A stretch of 64,000 nt of DNA from Calothrix sp. PCC 6303 (GCF_000317435.1 NC_019751.1:3968001-4032000), one strand, 5' to 3'; counted from the stretch's first letter, positions 26,936-37,527 are shown. Program-made: numbers and translations. The notes: a model not told the origin generated them from the sequence alone.

Positions 26936-29900
26936 CTACTCAAGAGGAATGGATATTATAAATGCTGCTCCTTCTCCTGGTACGGAATCAACATCTAGAA
27001 TTCCGCCATGCTTTTCAACTATAATTTGATGCGCGATCGCAAGTCCTAAACCTGTTCCTTTGCCAACAGCTTTGGTAGTAAATAAATGGTCGAATATTTT
27101 TGCTTTTACTTCTGCTGTCATTCCCGATCCGTTGTCTTGAATTATAATCGTAACCAGTTTTTTCACTTCATCCAAACTGGTGCTAATCGTAATGCAATTA
27201 GGATTTAGTTCAATTTCCTGAAAAGTACTTCCAGTATTCGATTCCTCTAGTGCATCAATAGCATTTGCCAGCAGATTCATAAATACCTGATTTAACTGTC
27301 CGGGGAAGCACTTAACTTCAGGCAAATTACCATAATTTTTAACGACTTGAATTCTGGGACGAGATTCTGATGCTTTTAAACGGTGCTGGAGAATCATTAA
27401 GGTACTATCAATACCTTCATGGAGATTAAAGGGAATTTTTTTCTGAGTATCTGCTCTCGAAAAAGTACGCAAACTGATACTAATATCATAAATACGGTCA
27501 ATCGCTTGTTGCATAGAAGAGATGACTTTAGGTAAGTCTTCTTTTACATAATCTAAATCTCTAGATTCTATTTCCTTGGCAATTTCTGCAACTGGGTGAG
27601 GATAATATTTTTGATAAAGGTCAATAAAGGTTAATAAGTCTTGTACATACTCTTGTGCAGGTTGCAAATTACCAGAGAGGTAGTTAATTGGGTTGTTGAT
27701 TTCATGTCCTATTCCTGATACCAAATTACCCAAAGTAGACATTTTCTCGCTTTGTACGAGTTGCAATTGTGCTTGTTTTAGTTCTGCAATCGAATCTTCT
27801 AGCTGTTGAGCATTATCTTGAGATTGTTGATATAAACGAGCATTTTCTAAGGAAATCGCAGCTTGGGAACAAAGCAAGTTAATCACTTGCAATCTATCAT
27901 TAGTAAATGCTCCACTAGTAAGATTATTTTCTAGATACAAAATAGCAACCAACCTACCTTGCTTGAGAATTGGATTACATAACAGACTCTTAGGTTGATT
28001 TTGAATAATATAAGGATCAGTCAGGTTTTGATTTTGAGACTTTGAATCTTCAATTTTTAGTTTAGAATCATTGAAAATGACATGTTCTCGCTTGCGTGAT
28101 ACATAATTAATCAAATTAAGAGGAACATCTTGACTTTCTTCAACTGGTATGGATTGTAAAACGTTGATGACTGTATTAGTTGATAATGCGATCGCTTCAA
28201 TTACCAATTTATCAGAGTCGGGCAAAATAAGTACAGCTTTAGAAGCAGTAGCATTTTCAATCAAAACTTGCATGAGATTAACTAGCAATTTATCTAGTTC
28301 AATTTCTCCACTAATTGCATGAGAAGCTTTGATTAAACTCACAAAATCTAATGTTTCGATAATTTTTGTACTACTTCCAGTAATAGTTTTTCCGTAACTA
28401 CTATTAATGGAAATAGTTTCTTTAGAATTTAAACTGCTAATTTCACTTTGTTTTATTGCACTCAATAAATTAGGATAGTGTTTTTCGAGATATTCAACTT
28501 TTGCTAATGCACCCCAACGTGCATAACAATAATAAGCGTTAATTAAATAGGTTTGAGCAATCGTTTGTTTATCCCATCCTAAATAGAATTTAGCTGCAAG
28601 TTCATTTGCAAGGGCTTCTTCTTGAATATATTGATTTTCCTTGGCAAGAGAAATGGCTTTATCATAATAGTCCATCGCTATTATTTTTTCATCCAATACT
28701 CGATGCATTTCTGCTTCAACAAGATAGTATTTATGTAAAAAATTCATTGGTGCATGGTTTGCCCAATGTTTCATTTTCTCTTGATTTGCATTTACTTTTT
28801 CTAAAAATTGATTCTGTTGTAATGATTTATTATCAAAATATTCAGCTAACCTGGTAAGTGAATCATAAAAATAAAATGCAGGTATAATCAACGAGCCTGT
28901 TAAACTAGCAATATATTTTTCGGCTTTTGCTGAATATTCTAAAGCTGACTGAAAATTACTAAATGAATAATTAAGAATAAATTTATTGAGATAAACCATG
29001 CATATAGCAGTAGCATCATTCATTTTATAATGAATTGGTAACATGGATTCTTCATTATATGCTTCCCCAATTAAAGAAGCTTTATTCTCAGTTTTATTGA
29101 GAAGATTTAGAACTGTCTGTCGCCAAATTTGTATATACCCAAGACTGGTTTTTTGTTTCAAAGATTTAAGTGTATCCGAATACGTAGCCATTTCATGCTC
29201 AAGTTCTGTCAGTTCCCTACCAGTAAAATATGAAATGTAAGAATAATTATTTAATCCATAAGCTGCAAACTCTAAATCACCAATGTCTAATGCAATTTTA
29301 TACACTTCCTGTAATGGCTTTAAAAACTTATTTGCATGATTTTTCCAGTGTCCAACAAAGCTGTTATAAGGAAGTAAAACTTTAGCTTGTAGTGAAGTAG
29401 CGTTGGTTTTAGATAATACATTTAAAGATAAGTTTCCAAATTCATAACCAGAATCTATATCACCAACTACAGCACACAAAAGAAATGCATAAGTACAATA
29501 ACCATTAGCTGATATGCCCGTGTTACCATGTTCAATTGATAAGTCAACCATTTTCAGGCTGACTAAAGGTACAAAGTCGGGATGTCCAAGATATGCAGCA
29601 GTAAACATACTTGATAAAATACGCATTGCTGCTAGAATCTCTAAATCGATCATTTCTGGCAGGTTGATTAAATCTGCTATTTCCTGACCATTTAATTTTT
29701 CTGCTGTTGTCTGAAATGCTTGTTGAATGTCTCCTGGTGATGGAGATGCTGGAAATTCAACATTGAGGAGTTTGAGAATATCTAACGCTGTTTTTAAAGC
29801 TTCTGTAAGTCTATTTTGGACGATATCAGCTTGAATTTTGATTTCGTATACTTTGATTTTTTCTGACAGACTTTGAGCAGAATTAATAACTTTTTCTGCT

Positions 29901-32422
29901 AATTTCTCCATTTTTTCAAAGTCACCACTGAGATAAGCTGCTTCACATGCTTCTTCATGTAGTGCTAAACAGAAGGCATATTGATTTTGCCAGCTATCTG
30001 GGGTAATGATTTCTAATCCTAAATTCAAATATTTAATCGCTGCTATATAAGCGGTAGAACTTTTGGCTTTTCGTCCAGCAATTAAATTTAATTCTGCAAG
30101 TTTATGTAGTTCTTCTTGGTTTCTAATTAGTTCTACACCATAGTTCAACTGATTAACTATATTGAATATTTTGTCTTCTATTTCTGCTTCGGGAGTATTG
30201 TTGAGTAACAATTGACCGATATTAAAGTGGGTTGATTTTTTCTCGTCTTCGGGAATTAAAGAATATGCAGCTTGTTGTACGCGGTCGTGCAGAAATTTAT
30301 AAGTTGCTATTTGGTTATGATTACTCACTATTTTATCGATGTTCTCTTGCTCTGTTACTAACAATAAATCATCGGAGTCTACTTTAAAAAACTTATAAAC
30401 TTCGTTAGTGGGAATAATCAATCCTTCTTGCAATGCGTTCCATAAATCAGTTGCGGTTTCTTCTTGTGATTTATTATTAACGATTGCAAGCACTCCCAAG
30501 TCAAATTGATTACCAATACAAGCAGCTAATTTCAGAGTTTGTTGAGTTACTTGTGGTAGCTTTTGAAGCTGAACTGCAATAAAATCGACGACATTATCGG
30601 AAAGCGACAATTCTTGGATTTGAGATAAATGGCACTGCCAACATTCGGCATCAAAGTTATAGTAAATTAACTCTTCTTGGTATAATGATTTGAGAAATTG
30701 ATTGCTAAAGAAGGGATTTCCTTGGGTTTTTCGATAAATTAGTTTTGTTAGCGGTTGGACGATTTCTGGGGTACATTTCAGGGTATCAGCAACTAAATAC
30801 GCAAGATTATTTTCGGATAAAGGTTTAAGTGTAATTGTATTAACTTCGACATTTTCTTGAGAAATTGCATCCAATGTCAACATTAATGGATGTGCTGGTG
30901 AGACTTCATTATCTCGATAAGCTCCAATTAACAATAAATGTTGAGTTTCTTTTTCACAAGCTAATGTTTGCATCAAATTTAATGATGCTGAATCTGCCCA
31001 TTGTAAATCGTCGATAAAAATAACTAAAGGATGTTTTTTATTTGTAAAAACTTGAATAAATTTTTGAAATAGTAAATTAAAGCGATTTGTTGCCGCATTA
31101 CCTGTAAGTTCTGCAACTGCTGGTTGTATCCCAATGATTTTTTCCAGTTCGGGTATTACCTCAGTAATAACTCTACCCTGTTCCCCCAATGCTACCAAAA
31201 TCTTTGTTTTCCATTGCTGAAGTTGGGTTTCTCTTTCACAGAGTAGTTGTTCGATTAAATCACGAAAAGCTTCTAAAAATGCCGAAAAAGGAATATTACG
31301 TTGTAATTGGTCGTATTTACCTTTGATAAAGTAGCCCCGTTGCCGCACTATGGGTTTATGGACTTCGTTGACTACTGCTGTTTTTCCGATACCGGAGAAA
31401 CCAGCTACTAACATCACTTCTACCCCTTTATTTTTCTTGTTACTGGGGTTAGCAATGCGTTCAAAAGCTGATAAAAGTGATTTTACTTCAACTTCACGAC
31501 CATAGAGTTTTTCGGGGATGGCAAAGCGATCGCAAATGTCTTTTTGTCCTAAATCAAAGTTAACAATTTCTCCAGTTTCCTGATAATTTTGCCAAGCTTT
31601 TTCGAGGTCGAATTTCAATCCTAAAGCACTTTGATAGCGTTCTTCAGCATTTTTCGCCATTAATTTAGCAATGATATTCGCAAGAACTTCCGGAATTGCT
31701 GGATTAATACTGTTAACCAAAGGAGGTTTCTTTACCAAATGGCAGTATACCAACTCCATCGGATCATTGCTGGTAAATGGTAACTGTCCGGCAAGTAATT
31801 CAAATAAAGTTACACCTAAACTGTAAAAATCGCTACGCCAATCAACTAAACGGTTCATCCGTCCAGTTTGTTCGGGTGAAATATAAGCTAAGGTTCCTTC
31901 TAATACATTCAGAGATTTGGGTGGTTGTGTTTCCCTTGGGAGCAAAGAAGCGATACTAAAGTCAATCAGCTTTATTTGTTTTGTTGTTGGGTTAATGAGA
32001 ATATTCGCAGGTTTAATATCTTTGTGGATGATGCGTAGACGTAGCCCGCCGCAGGCATCGCTATATAATCCTTCTAGAGTTGTAACTATTTGTAATGCGA
32101 TGGAAAAAAAATCTTTTAGGGAATTAATTTTTTCTCCTTGAGTAAACTCTTGTAAGGAAATTCCTCCAAAATCTTCCATCACCAACGCATAGCTATTTTG
32201 GTAAGGTTCCAAGCTATAGGTTTTGATGACACCAGGAAAATTAAGGTTTTTGGCAATGGTGTATTGGTTACGGAATAAAAGTAGTTCTTGAAAAGTTGGA
32301 TATTCACTTCGCAACAATTTGATCACTACTGGCTTGTCACTTTTTTCTTGAATTCCTCGATATACAAGTGTTTTTGAGCCAGAGTAAATTTGTTCTAGGA
32401 ATTGATAACCAGTTAGCTTCAT
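26936..32422 (-). CDS. Giant hybrid signalling protein: Ser/Thr kinase, AAA ATPase, GAF and histidine kinase
   Basis: 1828 residues. A Ser/Thr kinase domain (about 1-270) has Lys35 (VVIK), catalytic loop HKDIKPAN (133-140), DFS in place of DFG (154) and [13 protein letters not shown]. An ATPase module follows with Walker A GFSGIGKT (341-348) and a Walker B-like [13 protein letters not shown] long helical TPR-like region, a GAF domain (about 1380-1540) and a histidine kinase come next: H-box [13 protein letters not shown] (His1573), N-box NAIDALEE, G-boxes DNGSGM and GKGTGLGLA. Known from filamentous cyanobacteria as trifunctional kinases; the signal is unknown. About ten residues before the catalytic loop ([10 protein letters not shown]) derive from a genomic repeat. 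Confidence 0.93.
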   Translation of the reverse strand: MKLTGYQFLEQIYSGSKTLVYRGIQEKSDKPVVIKLLRSEYPTFQELLLFRNQYTIAKNLNFPGVIKTYSLEPYQNSYALVMEDFGGISLQEFTQGEKINSLKDFFSIALQIVTTLEGLYSDACGGLRLRIIHKDIKPANILINPTTKQIKLIDFSIASLLPRETQPPKSLNVLEGTLAYISPEQTGRMNRLVDWRSDFYSLGVTLFELLAGQLPFTSNDPMELVYCHLVKKPPLVNSINPAIPEVLANIIAKLMAKNAEERYQSALGLKFDLEKAWQNYQETGEIVNFDLGQKDICDRFAIPEKLYGREVEVKSLLSAFERIANPSNKKNKGVEVMLVAGFSGIGKTAVVNEVHKPIVRQRGYFIKGKYDQLQRNIPFSAFLEAFRDLIEQLLCERETQLQQWKTKILVALGEQGRVITEVIPELEKIIGIQPAVAELTGNAATNRFNLLFQKFIQVFTNKKHPLVIFIDDLQWADSASLNLMQTLACEKETQHLLLIGAYRDNEVSPAHPLMLTLDAISQENVEVNTITLKPLSENNLAYLVADTLKCTPEIVQPLTKLIYRKTQGNPFFSNQFLKSLYQEELIYYNFDAECWQCHLSQIQELSLSDNVVDFIAVQLQKLPQVTQQTLKLAACIGNQFDLGVLAIVNNKSQEETATDLWNALQEGLIIPTNEVYKFFKVDSDDLLLVTEQENIDKIVSNHNQIATYKFLHDRVQQAAYSLIPEDEKKSTHFNIGQLLLNNTPEAEIEDKIFNIVNQLNYGVELIRNQEELHKLAELNLIAGRKAKSSTAYIAAIKYLNLGLEIITPDSWQNQYAFCLALHEEACEAAYLSGDFEKMEKLAEKVINSAQSLSEKIKVYEIKIQADIVQNRLTEALKTALDILKLLNVEFPASPSPGDIQQAFQTTAEKLNGQEIADLINLPEMIDLEILAAMRILSSMFTAAYLGHPDFVPLVSLKMVDLSIEHGNTGISANGYCTYAFLLCAVVGDIDSGYEFGNLSLNVLSKTNATSLQAKVLLPYNSFVGHWKNHANKFLKPLQEVYKIALDIGDLEFAAYGLNNYSYISYFTGRELTELEHEMATYSDTLKSLKQKTSLGYIQIWRQTVLNLLNKTENKASLIGEAYNEESMLPIHYKMNDATAICMVYLNKFILNYSFSNFQSALEYSAKAEKYIASLTGSLIIPAFYFYDSLTRLAEYFDNKSLQQNQFLEKVNANQEKMKHWANHAPMNFLHKYYLVEAEMHRVLDEKIIAMDYYDKAISLAKENQYIQEEALANELAAKFYLGWDKQTIAQTYLINAYYCYARWGALAKVEYLEKHYPNLLSAIKQSEISSLNSKETISINSSYGKTITGSSTKIIETLDFVSLIKASHAISGEIELDKLLVNLMQVLIENATASKAVLILPDSDKLVIEAIALSTNTVINVLQSIPVEESQDVPLNLINYVSRKREHVIFNDSKLKIEDSKSQNQNLTDPYIIQNQPKSLLCNPILKQGRLVAILYLENNLTSGAFTNDRLQVINLLCSQAAISLENARLYQQSQDNAQQLEDSIAELKQAQLQLVQSEKMSTLGNLVSGIGHEINNPINYLSGNLQPAQEYVQDLLTFIDLYQKYYPHPVAEIAKEIESRDLDYVKEDLPKVISSMQQAIDRIYDISISLRTFSRADTQKKIPFNLHEGIDSTLMILQHRLKASESRPRIQVVKNYGNLPEVKCFPGQLNQVFMNLLANAIDALEESNTGSTFQEIELNPNCITISTSLDEVKKLVTIIIQDNGSGMTAEVKAKIFDHLFTTKAVGKGTGLGLAIAHQIIVEKHGGILDVDSVPGEGAAFIISIPLE
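32029..32060. repeat. Palindromic repeat inserted in frame within the kinase gene
   Basis: The GC-rich segment GATGCGTAGACG...GCAGGCATCGC forms an imperfect inverted repeat of the same style as intergenic repeats at 641-906, 4978-5000 and 11179-11230. On the minus strand it encodes [10 protein letters not shown] between the helix ending LEGLY and the catalytic loop IIHKDIKP, where related kinases have only a short turn. Confidence 0.65.
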
Positions 32423-32683
32423 TTCGCCTACTCCCAGTGATTAGTATTACACCTAGAAGTATTATTCCCAATCCCATCAGAAATATTTAATGAAATATGG
32501 AACAATTGAGACAATAAATGAGGAATATGGATAAAATAAAGGGCAAATCTAATATGCAACCTCAACTCAATCTATCTTACTCCCCAAATCTGCCCAAGCT
32601 GTTGGCAATGGGACTGTTGTCCACGTAGAGTAGGGAATCACACGGGAACATTGTGGTCGTCACGGTATAGATAAGCTATATTC

Positions 32684-32822
32684 CAATACGGTACTACTAG
32701 TCTGTCAAGATAAAAATGACGCTTGTAGAGATGTAGCAATGCCACGTCTCTACGGAATTGTGGATTTGTACACAACCGTCAAAATAAAATTTTAGAGACT
32801 ACTACTGCGAAGTACCGTATTG
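32684..32822. mobile_element. MITE-like element, copy B (upstream of the kinase gene)
   Basis: 139 bases with perfect 12-base inverted termini CAATACGGTACT / AGTACCGTATTG. It holds a GTAGAGATG..CACGTCTCTAC palindrome at 32725-32753. It shares termini, size and internal palindrome type with 26793-26926. It lies in the spacer between the kinase start (32422) and rimM end (32880). The remaining spacer 32423-32683 should carry the kinase promoter. Confidence 0.75.
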
Positions 32823-32879
32823 AGCTATCTATAATTTGTGCTGAAAACTAGCTAGAAGTACTGAGGTAGAAGGTAAATT

Positions 32880-33551
32880 TTAGTCGTTGATTTCTAATAA
32901 TCCTTCTGGTGGTGTAATCTCTACACGTTTTGCGACGAGATCTACTACTGGAACTATTTCTTTGACAAAGGGAATTAAAATGTTTTTTCTGGGTTGATTA
33001 TTTACTGTCTCTTCTTGACTGCTATCTGGCTGTGGTTGAATTTCTAGTAGGTAATTTCCTGCTGGAATTAACCGAATTATTTTACCAATATAGTCACCGG
33101 ATGTTTGCATGAAGACTTGTAAACCAATGAGGTCTGCGATATGATGCTCGTTTTCTCCTAGTGGGGGACGATCGTCTTCTGGTACTAGTAGTTTACAGCC
33201 GCGTAATTCTTCTACTTGGTTGCAGTCGTTGATGCCTTTGATGGTAATTACGTAGAGGTTTTTGCCTTCAATGTAGCGTCCAGATGTGAGTTCTATGGCT
33301 TCCGGCTGTTTTGAGTTGGCTTTTAATAACCATCTCTTTCCAGGTTCTTCAAATCTTTCGGGAAAGTCAGTATCAGGATATACTCGCATTTCTCCCCGCA
33401 GTCCTTGGGGTGCCACGATTGTGCCAATGGCTAACCAACCATCTAAAAAGGAATCAGCAATAGGGGAAAAGGGTTTTTGACTTTTCTTAATTTTTTTTGC
33501 TTCTCTAGCTTTTTGTTTTTTCCTGACGAAGTTTCCCGTTGTTTGATCCAT
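32880..33551 (-). CDS. rimM: Ribosome maturation factor RimM
   Basis: 223 residues. RimM binds ribosomal protein S19 and assists assembly of the 30S head. The N-terminal RimM barrel is plain: WLAIGTIVAPQGLRGEMRVY, DFPERFEEPGKRWL, GRYIEGKNLYVITIKGI and EELRGCKLLVPEDDRP. A PRC-barrel half follows (HIADLIGLQVFMQTSGDYIG ... KNILIPFVKEIVPVVDL ... EITPPEGLLEI). The first 45 residues are a basic extension (KKQKAREAKKIKKSQK) longer than in E. coli. It ends beside MITE copy B. Confidence 0.92.
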   Translation of the reverse strand: MDQTTGNFVRKKQKAREAKKIKKSQKPFSPIADSFLDGWLAIGTIVAPQGLRGEMRVYPDTDFPERFEEPGKRWLLKANSKQPEAIELTSGRYIEGKNLYVITIKGINDCNQVEELRGCKLLVPEDDRPPLGENEHHIADLIGLQVFMQTSGDYIGKIIRLIPAGNYLLEIQPQPDSSQEETVNNQPRKNILIPFVKEIVPVVDLVAKRVEITPPEGLLEIND

Positions 33552-33667
33552 TTATTTTGTTGCTTTTTTAATTAGGGCTTGCTGAGTTTTTTGGCAATTA
33601 CGTTTTATTCCCAGGTCAAAAAACCCGGGTTATAAATAATGCTAGTTTTCTATAGACTACATCAATC

Positions 33668-34951
33668 TCAAACACCTACAACCGTATGTTGGTAAACATC
33701 TTCTGCGACTTTGGCTAATCGTTGCATGGCTGTGGTAATTTCTTCGTCGCTACCTGTGAGGCTAATGCGGATACATTCGTGTTTATGTTGCCAGTCTTCG
33801 CGCAAACCGGGGAAGAAGCTACTTCCGGGGACAACGATGACACCGACTTTTTTCAGAAGTTGGTAGAATTCCCAGTCTGTCATGGGTAAGTCTTTGAGCC
33901 ATAACCAGGCAAAGATTGCACCTTCACCGCGATGGAGAAACCAGGGTAAATCTTTGGGCATGGTGGCATCTAATGTGCTTTCTAATACTGTAAATTTATT
34001 TTGGTAAAAGGAGCGAATTACAGTTTCGGAGATGTTTGCTAGTTTACCAGAGGTGATGGCGCGAGATGCGATCGCTTGTCCGTACCGAGAGGGATGAATG
34101 CACATGTTGGTTTGGAAACACTCAAGTGCTTGAATCACTTGTACGTCTCCGATGGCAATGCCGATTCTTTCTCCTGGTAAGCCAGCTTTGGATAAACTCA
34201 TGCTGTGGATGATGTTGCCACCAAATATCGGTGTCATCTCGGTAAAGTTTAAGGCGGGGAAGGGTGGGGCATAGGCGGAGTCTACGAATACGGGGATGTC
34301 ATGGGGGGCGGCTAATGCAGCGATTTTGTTGACTTCTTCTGCTGTTAAGACGTTGCCTGTAGGATTACAGGGACGGGAAAAAATTACACAACCTGTGGTT
34401 TCATCGATGGATAATTGACTGAAGTCGGGACGGTATTTGAAGCGGTGTGCTGCTGAGTCTACATCTAGGGTTGGTTTGTAAGCGACTAAGGATTCTGGAG
34501 ATAAGGCGACTCCGCCATAGCCTGTATAATCGGGACTCAGTGGTAAAACAACTTTTTTCAGTTCTCCACTCTCGGTATTACCTCCAAAAGCGTTTGCCGC
34601 GTAGAAATATAAGGTTTGGCTACCAGGGGTAATTAAAACATTCTGTGCTGTCAAACTCAATCCATAGCGTTGATTAAAGTCGTTTACAACAGCTTCGATA
34701 AATGGTGCATAACCTTGAGATGAACCATAACGACAAACAACTTCACCATATTCGGAACTTGCCAGTAATTCGGCGGTACAATCACGCCATAATTGTTCAA
34801 CTTCTGGCAGAATTAATGGATTTCCGGCACTTAAATTAATAAATTCTTGCCCAGCACCTGCGCGCAATGTTTCGATGATGTCCTTCATAATAGCGCGAAC
34901 GCCTGTTAGGTTGGACATTTGAGTGCCGATTTTAGTTAGAGTTGGATTCAT
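33668..34951 (-). CDS. avtA: Valine-pyruvate aminotransferase
   Basis: 427 residues, fold-type I PLP transaminase. Family features are INLSAGNPLILPEVE, RYGSSQGYAPFIEAV, SRPCNPTGNVLTAEEV, the cofactor Asp/Tyr in VFVDSAYAPPFP and the Schiff-base Lys255 in SMSLSKAGLPGERIG. AvtA exchanges amino groups between valine and pyruvate, making alanine, and overlaps with other branched-chain transaminases. The gene is on the same strand as rimM with a 116-base gap. Confidence 0.9.
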   Translation of the reverse strand: MNPTLTKIGTQMSNLTGVRAIMKDIIETLRAGAGQEFINLSAGNPLILPEVEQLWRDCTAELLASSEYGEVVCRYGSSQGYAPFIEAVVNDFNQRYGLSLTAQNVLITPGSQTLYFYAANAFGGNTESGELKKVVLPLSPDYTGYGGVALSPESLVAYKPTLDVDSAAHRFKYRPDFSQLSIDETTGCVIFSRPCNPTGNVLTAEEVNKIAALAAPHDIPVFVDSAYAPPFPALNFTEMTPIFGGNIIHSMSLSKAGLPGERIGIAIGDVQVIQALECFQTNMCIHPSRYGQAIASRAITSGKLANISETVIRSFYQNKFTVLESTLDATMPKDLPWFLHRGEGAIFAWLWLKDLPMTDWEFYQLLKKVGVIVVPGSSFFPGLREDWQHKHECIRISLTGSDEEITTAMQRLAKVAEDVYQHTVVGV

Positions 34952-34999
34952 AAGTTAGTTTAATTAGTTTAAATATATTTGAGATGATGATTCTAGCAA

Positions 35000-35152
35000 A
35001 TTAATTTACTGGCTTTACCAGCAGGTGCGATCGCAGATGTCGTGGATCGGCGTAAAATGCTGTTATTTACTCAAAGTTGGATGCTGTTAGTTACGACTTT
35101 ATTGGGTGCATCAACTATCTCACCGGGATTGTTTCATAGCAATCACCTCTGA
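35000..35152 (+). pseudogene. Remnant of an MFS transporter gene
   Basis: An open stretch without a start codon translates as NLLALPAGAIADVVDRRKML, then LFTQSWMLLVTTLLGASTIS and a stop at 35150. This is the conserved loop and third helix of EntS-like major facilitator exporters (ALPAG.lADvvDRR). An in-frame stop (34994-34996) closes it on the 5' side, and nothing resembling the rest of a transporter is nearby. It is about 50 codons left of a gene normally over 400. Confidence 0.75.
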
Positions 35153-35173
35153 GGTATTTTCACTGAACCCAAT

Positions 35174-35953
35174 TTATTTATGACGACCACAAACATAATC
35201 AGAAGTTCGTGAATTAATGGGCTTTGTGAATATTTGTACAGTTGTGCCAAATTCTAACATTTGTGATGTACCTTTTTCGTCGCTACTAAAAAAAGCAGTA
35301 AAATCGGAGATTCGGGAAGCAAATTGAGTATCTTGGGTAGCTATGACAATTGTCATTTGCCCGCGTAAACTCTGAATAATTTCTTCTATTTTTACACTTG
35401 CTGCTGCTCCTAAGGAACCACAGGGTTCATCCATTAATAATACCTTGGGCTTGACTGCTAAGGCACGGGCGATACATAACTGTTGTTGCAGCAGAATTGG
35501 TAAATCTAAGGCTGATTTATAGAGTCGGTGCCTGACATCATCCCATAATCCGGCGCGCTTGATGGCAAATTCAACGATGTGATCTAGTTCTGATTTCGGA
35601 TACCACCCTGTCAATTTAATACCATAGGCTACATTTTCGTAAGTACTAACTGGGAAAATGTTGGGTGTCTGGAATATGCTACTAACTTGACGACGTAGAC
35701 GGCTTAAATTAATTCTACGACCATAGATATTTTGACCAAAAAACTCAATAGTTCCTTCTATTTTGATATTTGCTTCTAATTCAATTAGGCGATTAAGTGA
35801 TTTTAAAAATGCTGACTTTCCAGAATGTGGTGAGCCAATAATTGCTGTGATTTGATTTTCATAAATACTTAGGTAAACATCAGACAATAAATGTTTTGAA
35901 TTGTAATATAAATTGAATTTTTCGACGTTAATTGCTGAGACGGTTTTCTGCAT
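35174..35953 (-). CDS. PstB-like ABC ATPase with degenerate signature, D-loop and H-loop
   Basis: 259 residues, aligning end to end with the phosphate transporter ATPase PstB (NLYYNSKHLLSDV, SIFQTPNIFPVSTYENVAYG, AIKRAGLWDDV, CIARALAVKP). Walker A (GSPHSGKS, 40-47), Q-loop (Gln95) and Walker B (LLMDEP, 172-177) are kept. The ABC signature LSGGQ is replaced by LDLPILLQQQ, SALD of the D-loop by SLGA, and the switch His by Gln207 (IATQDTQ). It could bind ATP but not form a normal catalytic dimer site with itself. It is divergent from the pstSCAB operon and probably shares its regulatory region. Confidence 0.88.
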   Translation of the reverse strand: MQKTVSAINVEKFNLYYNSKHLLSDVYLSIYENQITAIIGSPHSGKSAFLKSLNRLIELEANIKIEGTIEFFGQNIYGRRINLSRLRRQVSSIFQTPNIFPVSTYENVAYGIKLTGWYPKSELDHIVEFAIKRAGLWDDVRHRLYKSALDLPILLQQQLCIARALAVKPKVLLMDEPCGSLGAAASVKIEEIIQSLRGQMTIVIATQDTQFASRISDFTAFFSSDEKGTSQMLEFGTTVQIFTKPINSRTSDYVCGRHK

Positions 35954-36294
35954 AAAATTTATTTAAATTTAAATCTGTATTATTTGTTTTGATGATATTT
36001 GACCTTTGGCAACAAGTCTTTAAAGACGTTCGTCTAATTCGATGATTGAATTATTATTTAGTTATCTGAAAAATGCAATTTAAGGGTTATTAATTATTTG
36101 GACAATGATTGTTTTTATGACTATTAGGTAATCCAGCAAACAACTTTAACTAATTTTCAGAAAAGAATACAAAATTGCATCTTTATCGAAAAAAGTTCTC
36201 TCAATATTATTAGCTTGTAAACAAACCGAGAGATATTGATATAGTTTACTCAAAATTTTTGCTAAAAAACTTCTCAATTGTGTTCCTAATTACT

Positions 36295-36324
36295 ATTAAC
36301 TTAAGCTTAATCAAATTATAACTT
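36295..36324 (+). promoter_or_regulatory. Pho-box-like array upstream of pstS
   Basis: Three eight-base units with three-base spacers, ATTAACTT-AAG-CTTAATCA-AAT-TATAACTT, repeat every 11 bases. The cyanobacterial Pho box bound by SphR/PhoB has tandem YTTAAYYW-like octamers with three-base gaps. The array lies about 120 bases before the preferred pstS start and in the spacer shared with the divergent PstB-like gene. It fits phosphate-starvation induction. Confidence 0.6.
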
Positions 36325-36447
36325 GTTTTTCCCTAAAAGTTAAAGTCGATTGTCTGTAAAAATAATCACTTCTTAATGTTATGCAAAGATTCTAAAGATT
36401 GTGTGTTCAACAAAAATATACACGTCTTTAAGTGGGGAGTAAGTTTT

Positions 36448-37440
36448 GTGAGTAGATTTAACTTGAAAGTATTGGGTGCGGTAGCATCTATAGCAGCAAC
36501 AGTCGGTGTTTCAATTCCGATGGCAATGTCGCAAAATCAAGGCATTAGAATCGATGGTTCCAGTACTGTTTTTCCAGTTAGTCAAGTTGCCGCTGAAGGA
36601 TTTCAAAGAGGAACAGGTGGTAAAGTCCGTGTGACTGTAGGTGTTTCAGGTACTGGTGGTGGGTTCCAAAAGTTTTGCCGTGGTGAGATCGATATCTCTA
36701 ATGCTTCTCGTCCAATTTTGCAGAAGGAAATTAGTGCTTGTAAAGCTGCTGGAATCAAATATATAGAGGTTCCTATCGCTTTTGATGGAATTACTGTTGT
36801 TGTGAATCCCCAAAATAATTGGGCTAAAAATTTATCAACTGCTGAACTTAGAAAAATTTGGGAACCTGGAGCACAGGGTAAGATTAATAACTGGAGTCAG
36901 GTTAGAAGTGGATTTCCTAACCAACCATTAAAGTTATTTGGACCTGGTACAAAATCGGGTACATTTGACTACTTTACTGAAGCTATAAATGGTAAATCAA
37001 AGCAAAGCCGTCCCGATTATAGTGCTTCTGAAGATGACAATGCACTAGTTAGCGGTGTTTCCCGCGATAAAAATGCTTTGGGTTACTTTGGATATGATTA
37101 CTACGCTGCTAACAAAAACAAACTTAAAGCTGTGGCAGTAAATGGTGTCTTACCTTCGGAAGCTACCATCAAGAGTGGTCAATACAACCCTCTTTCACGT
37201 CCTTTGTTCATCTACGTCAATGCTAAATCTGCTAGTAAACCAGAGGTTAAGCAGTTTGTGGCATTCTACCTGAATAATGGTGCCAATATTGCCAAAGCAG
37301 CCAAAACAGTTCCTTTACCTGGTAATGTATACAGTTCTGCTTTAAGTAGATTCAACTCTGGAAAAACTGGTTCTGTATTTGGTGGTAAGGAAAAAGTCGG
37401 GGTGACTGTCGGTCAATTGATGGGTACACCAAGAGATTAG
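36448..37440 (+). CDS. pstS: Phosphate ABC transporter substrate-binding protein
   Basis: Periplasmic phosphate receptor. I prefer the GTG at 36448 (preceded by GTGGGGAG) because it gives a normal signal peptide, (M)SRFNLKVLGAVASIAATVGV followed by an Ala-Met-Ser cleavage region; the upstream ATG at 36376 adds 24 Cys/Lys-rich residues. Mature motifs are IDGSSTVFPVSQ, GVSGTGGGFQKFCRGEIDIS, FDGITVVVNPQNNWA and GTKSGTFDYFTEAI, all part of the phosphate cleft. About 330 residues. First gene of pstS-pstC-pstA-pstB. Confidence 0.95.
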   Translation: MSRFNLKVLGAVASIAATVGVSIPMAMSQNQGIRIDGSSTVFPVSQVAAEGFQRGTGGKVRVTVGVSGTGGGFQKFCRGEIDISNASRPILQKEISACKAAGIKYIEVPIAFDGITVVVNPQNNWAKNLSTAELRKIWEPGAQGKINNWSQVRSGFPNQPLKLFGPGTKSGTFDYFTEAINGKSKQSRPDYSASEDDNALVSGVSRDKNALGYFGYDYYAANKNKLKAVAVNGVLPSEATIKSGQYNPLSRPLFIYVNAKSASKPEVKQFVAFYLNNGANIAKAAKTVPLPGNVYSSALSRFNSGKTGSVFGGKEKVGVTVGQLMGTPRD

Positions 37441-37466
37441 TGATCTGTTTGTTGAATTTCGATGTG

Positions 37467-37503
37467 TCAGATCCCCAACTTCTTGGAGAGGTTGGGGATC
37501 TGA
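37467..37503 (+). terminator. Strong hairpin between pstS and pstC
   Basis: TCAGATCCCCAAC / GTTGGGGATCTGA pair perfectly over 13 bases around an 11-base loop. There is no T-run. Its place between the binding-protein gene and the permease genes fits partial termination or protection of the pstS 3' end, making PstS more abundant than the permeases. Confidence 0.7.
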
Positions 37504-37527
37504 TGCATTACAGAGAATTGAGTTGAA

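Noticed and set aside
26668-26943. 91-codon minus-strand frame beside the kinase stop
   Set aside because: It runs straight through MITE copy A, overlaps the kinase end, and its translation has no protein-like pattern.
36376-36447. N-terminal extension of PstS from an upstream ATG
   Set aside because: It would place 24 Cys/Lys-rich residues before a good signal peptide, and the GTG at 36448 has a better ribosome site.
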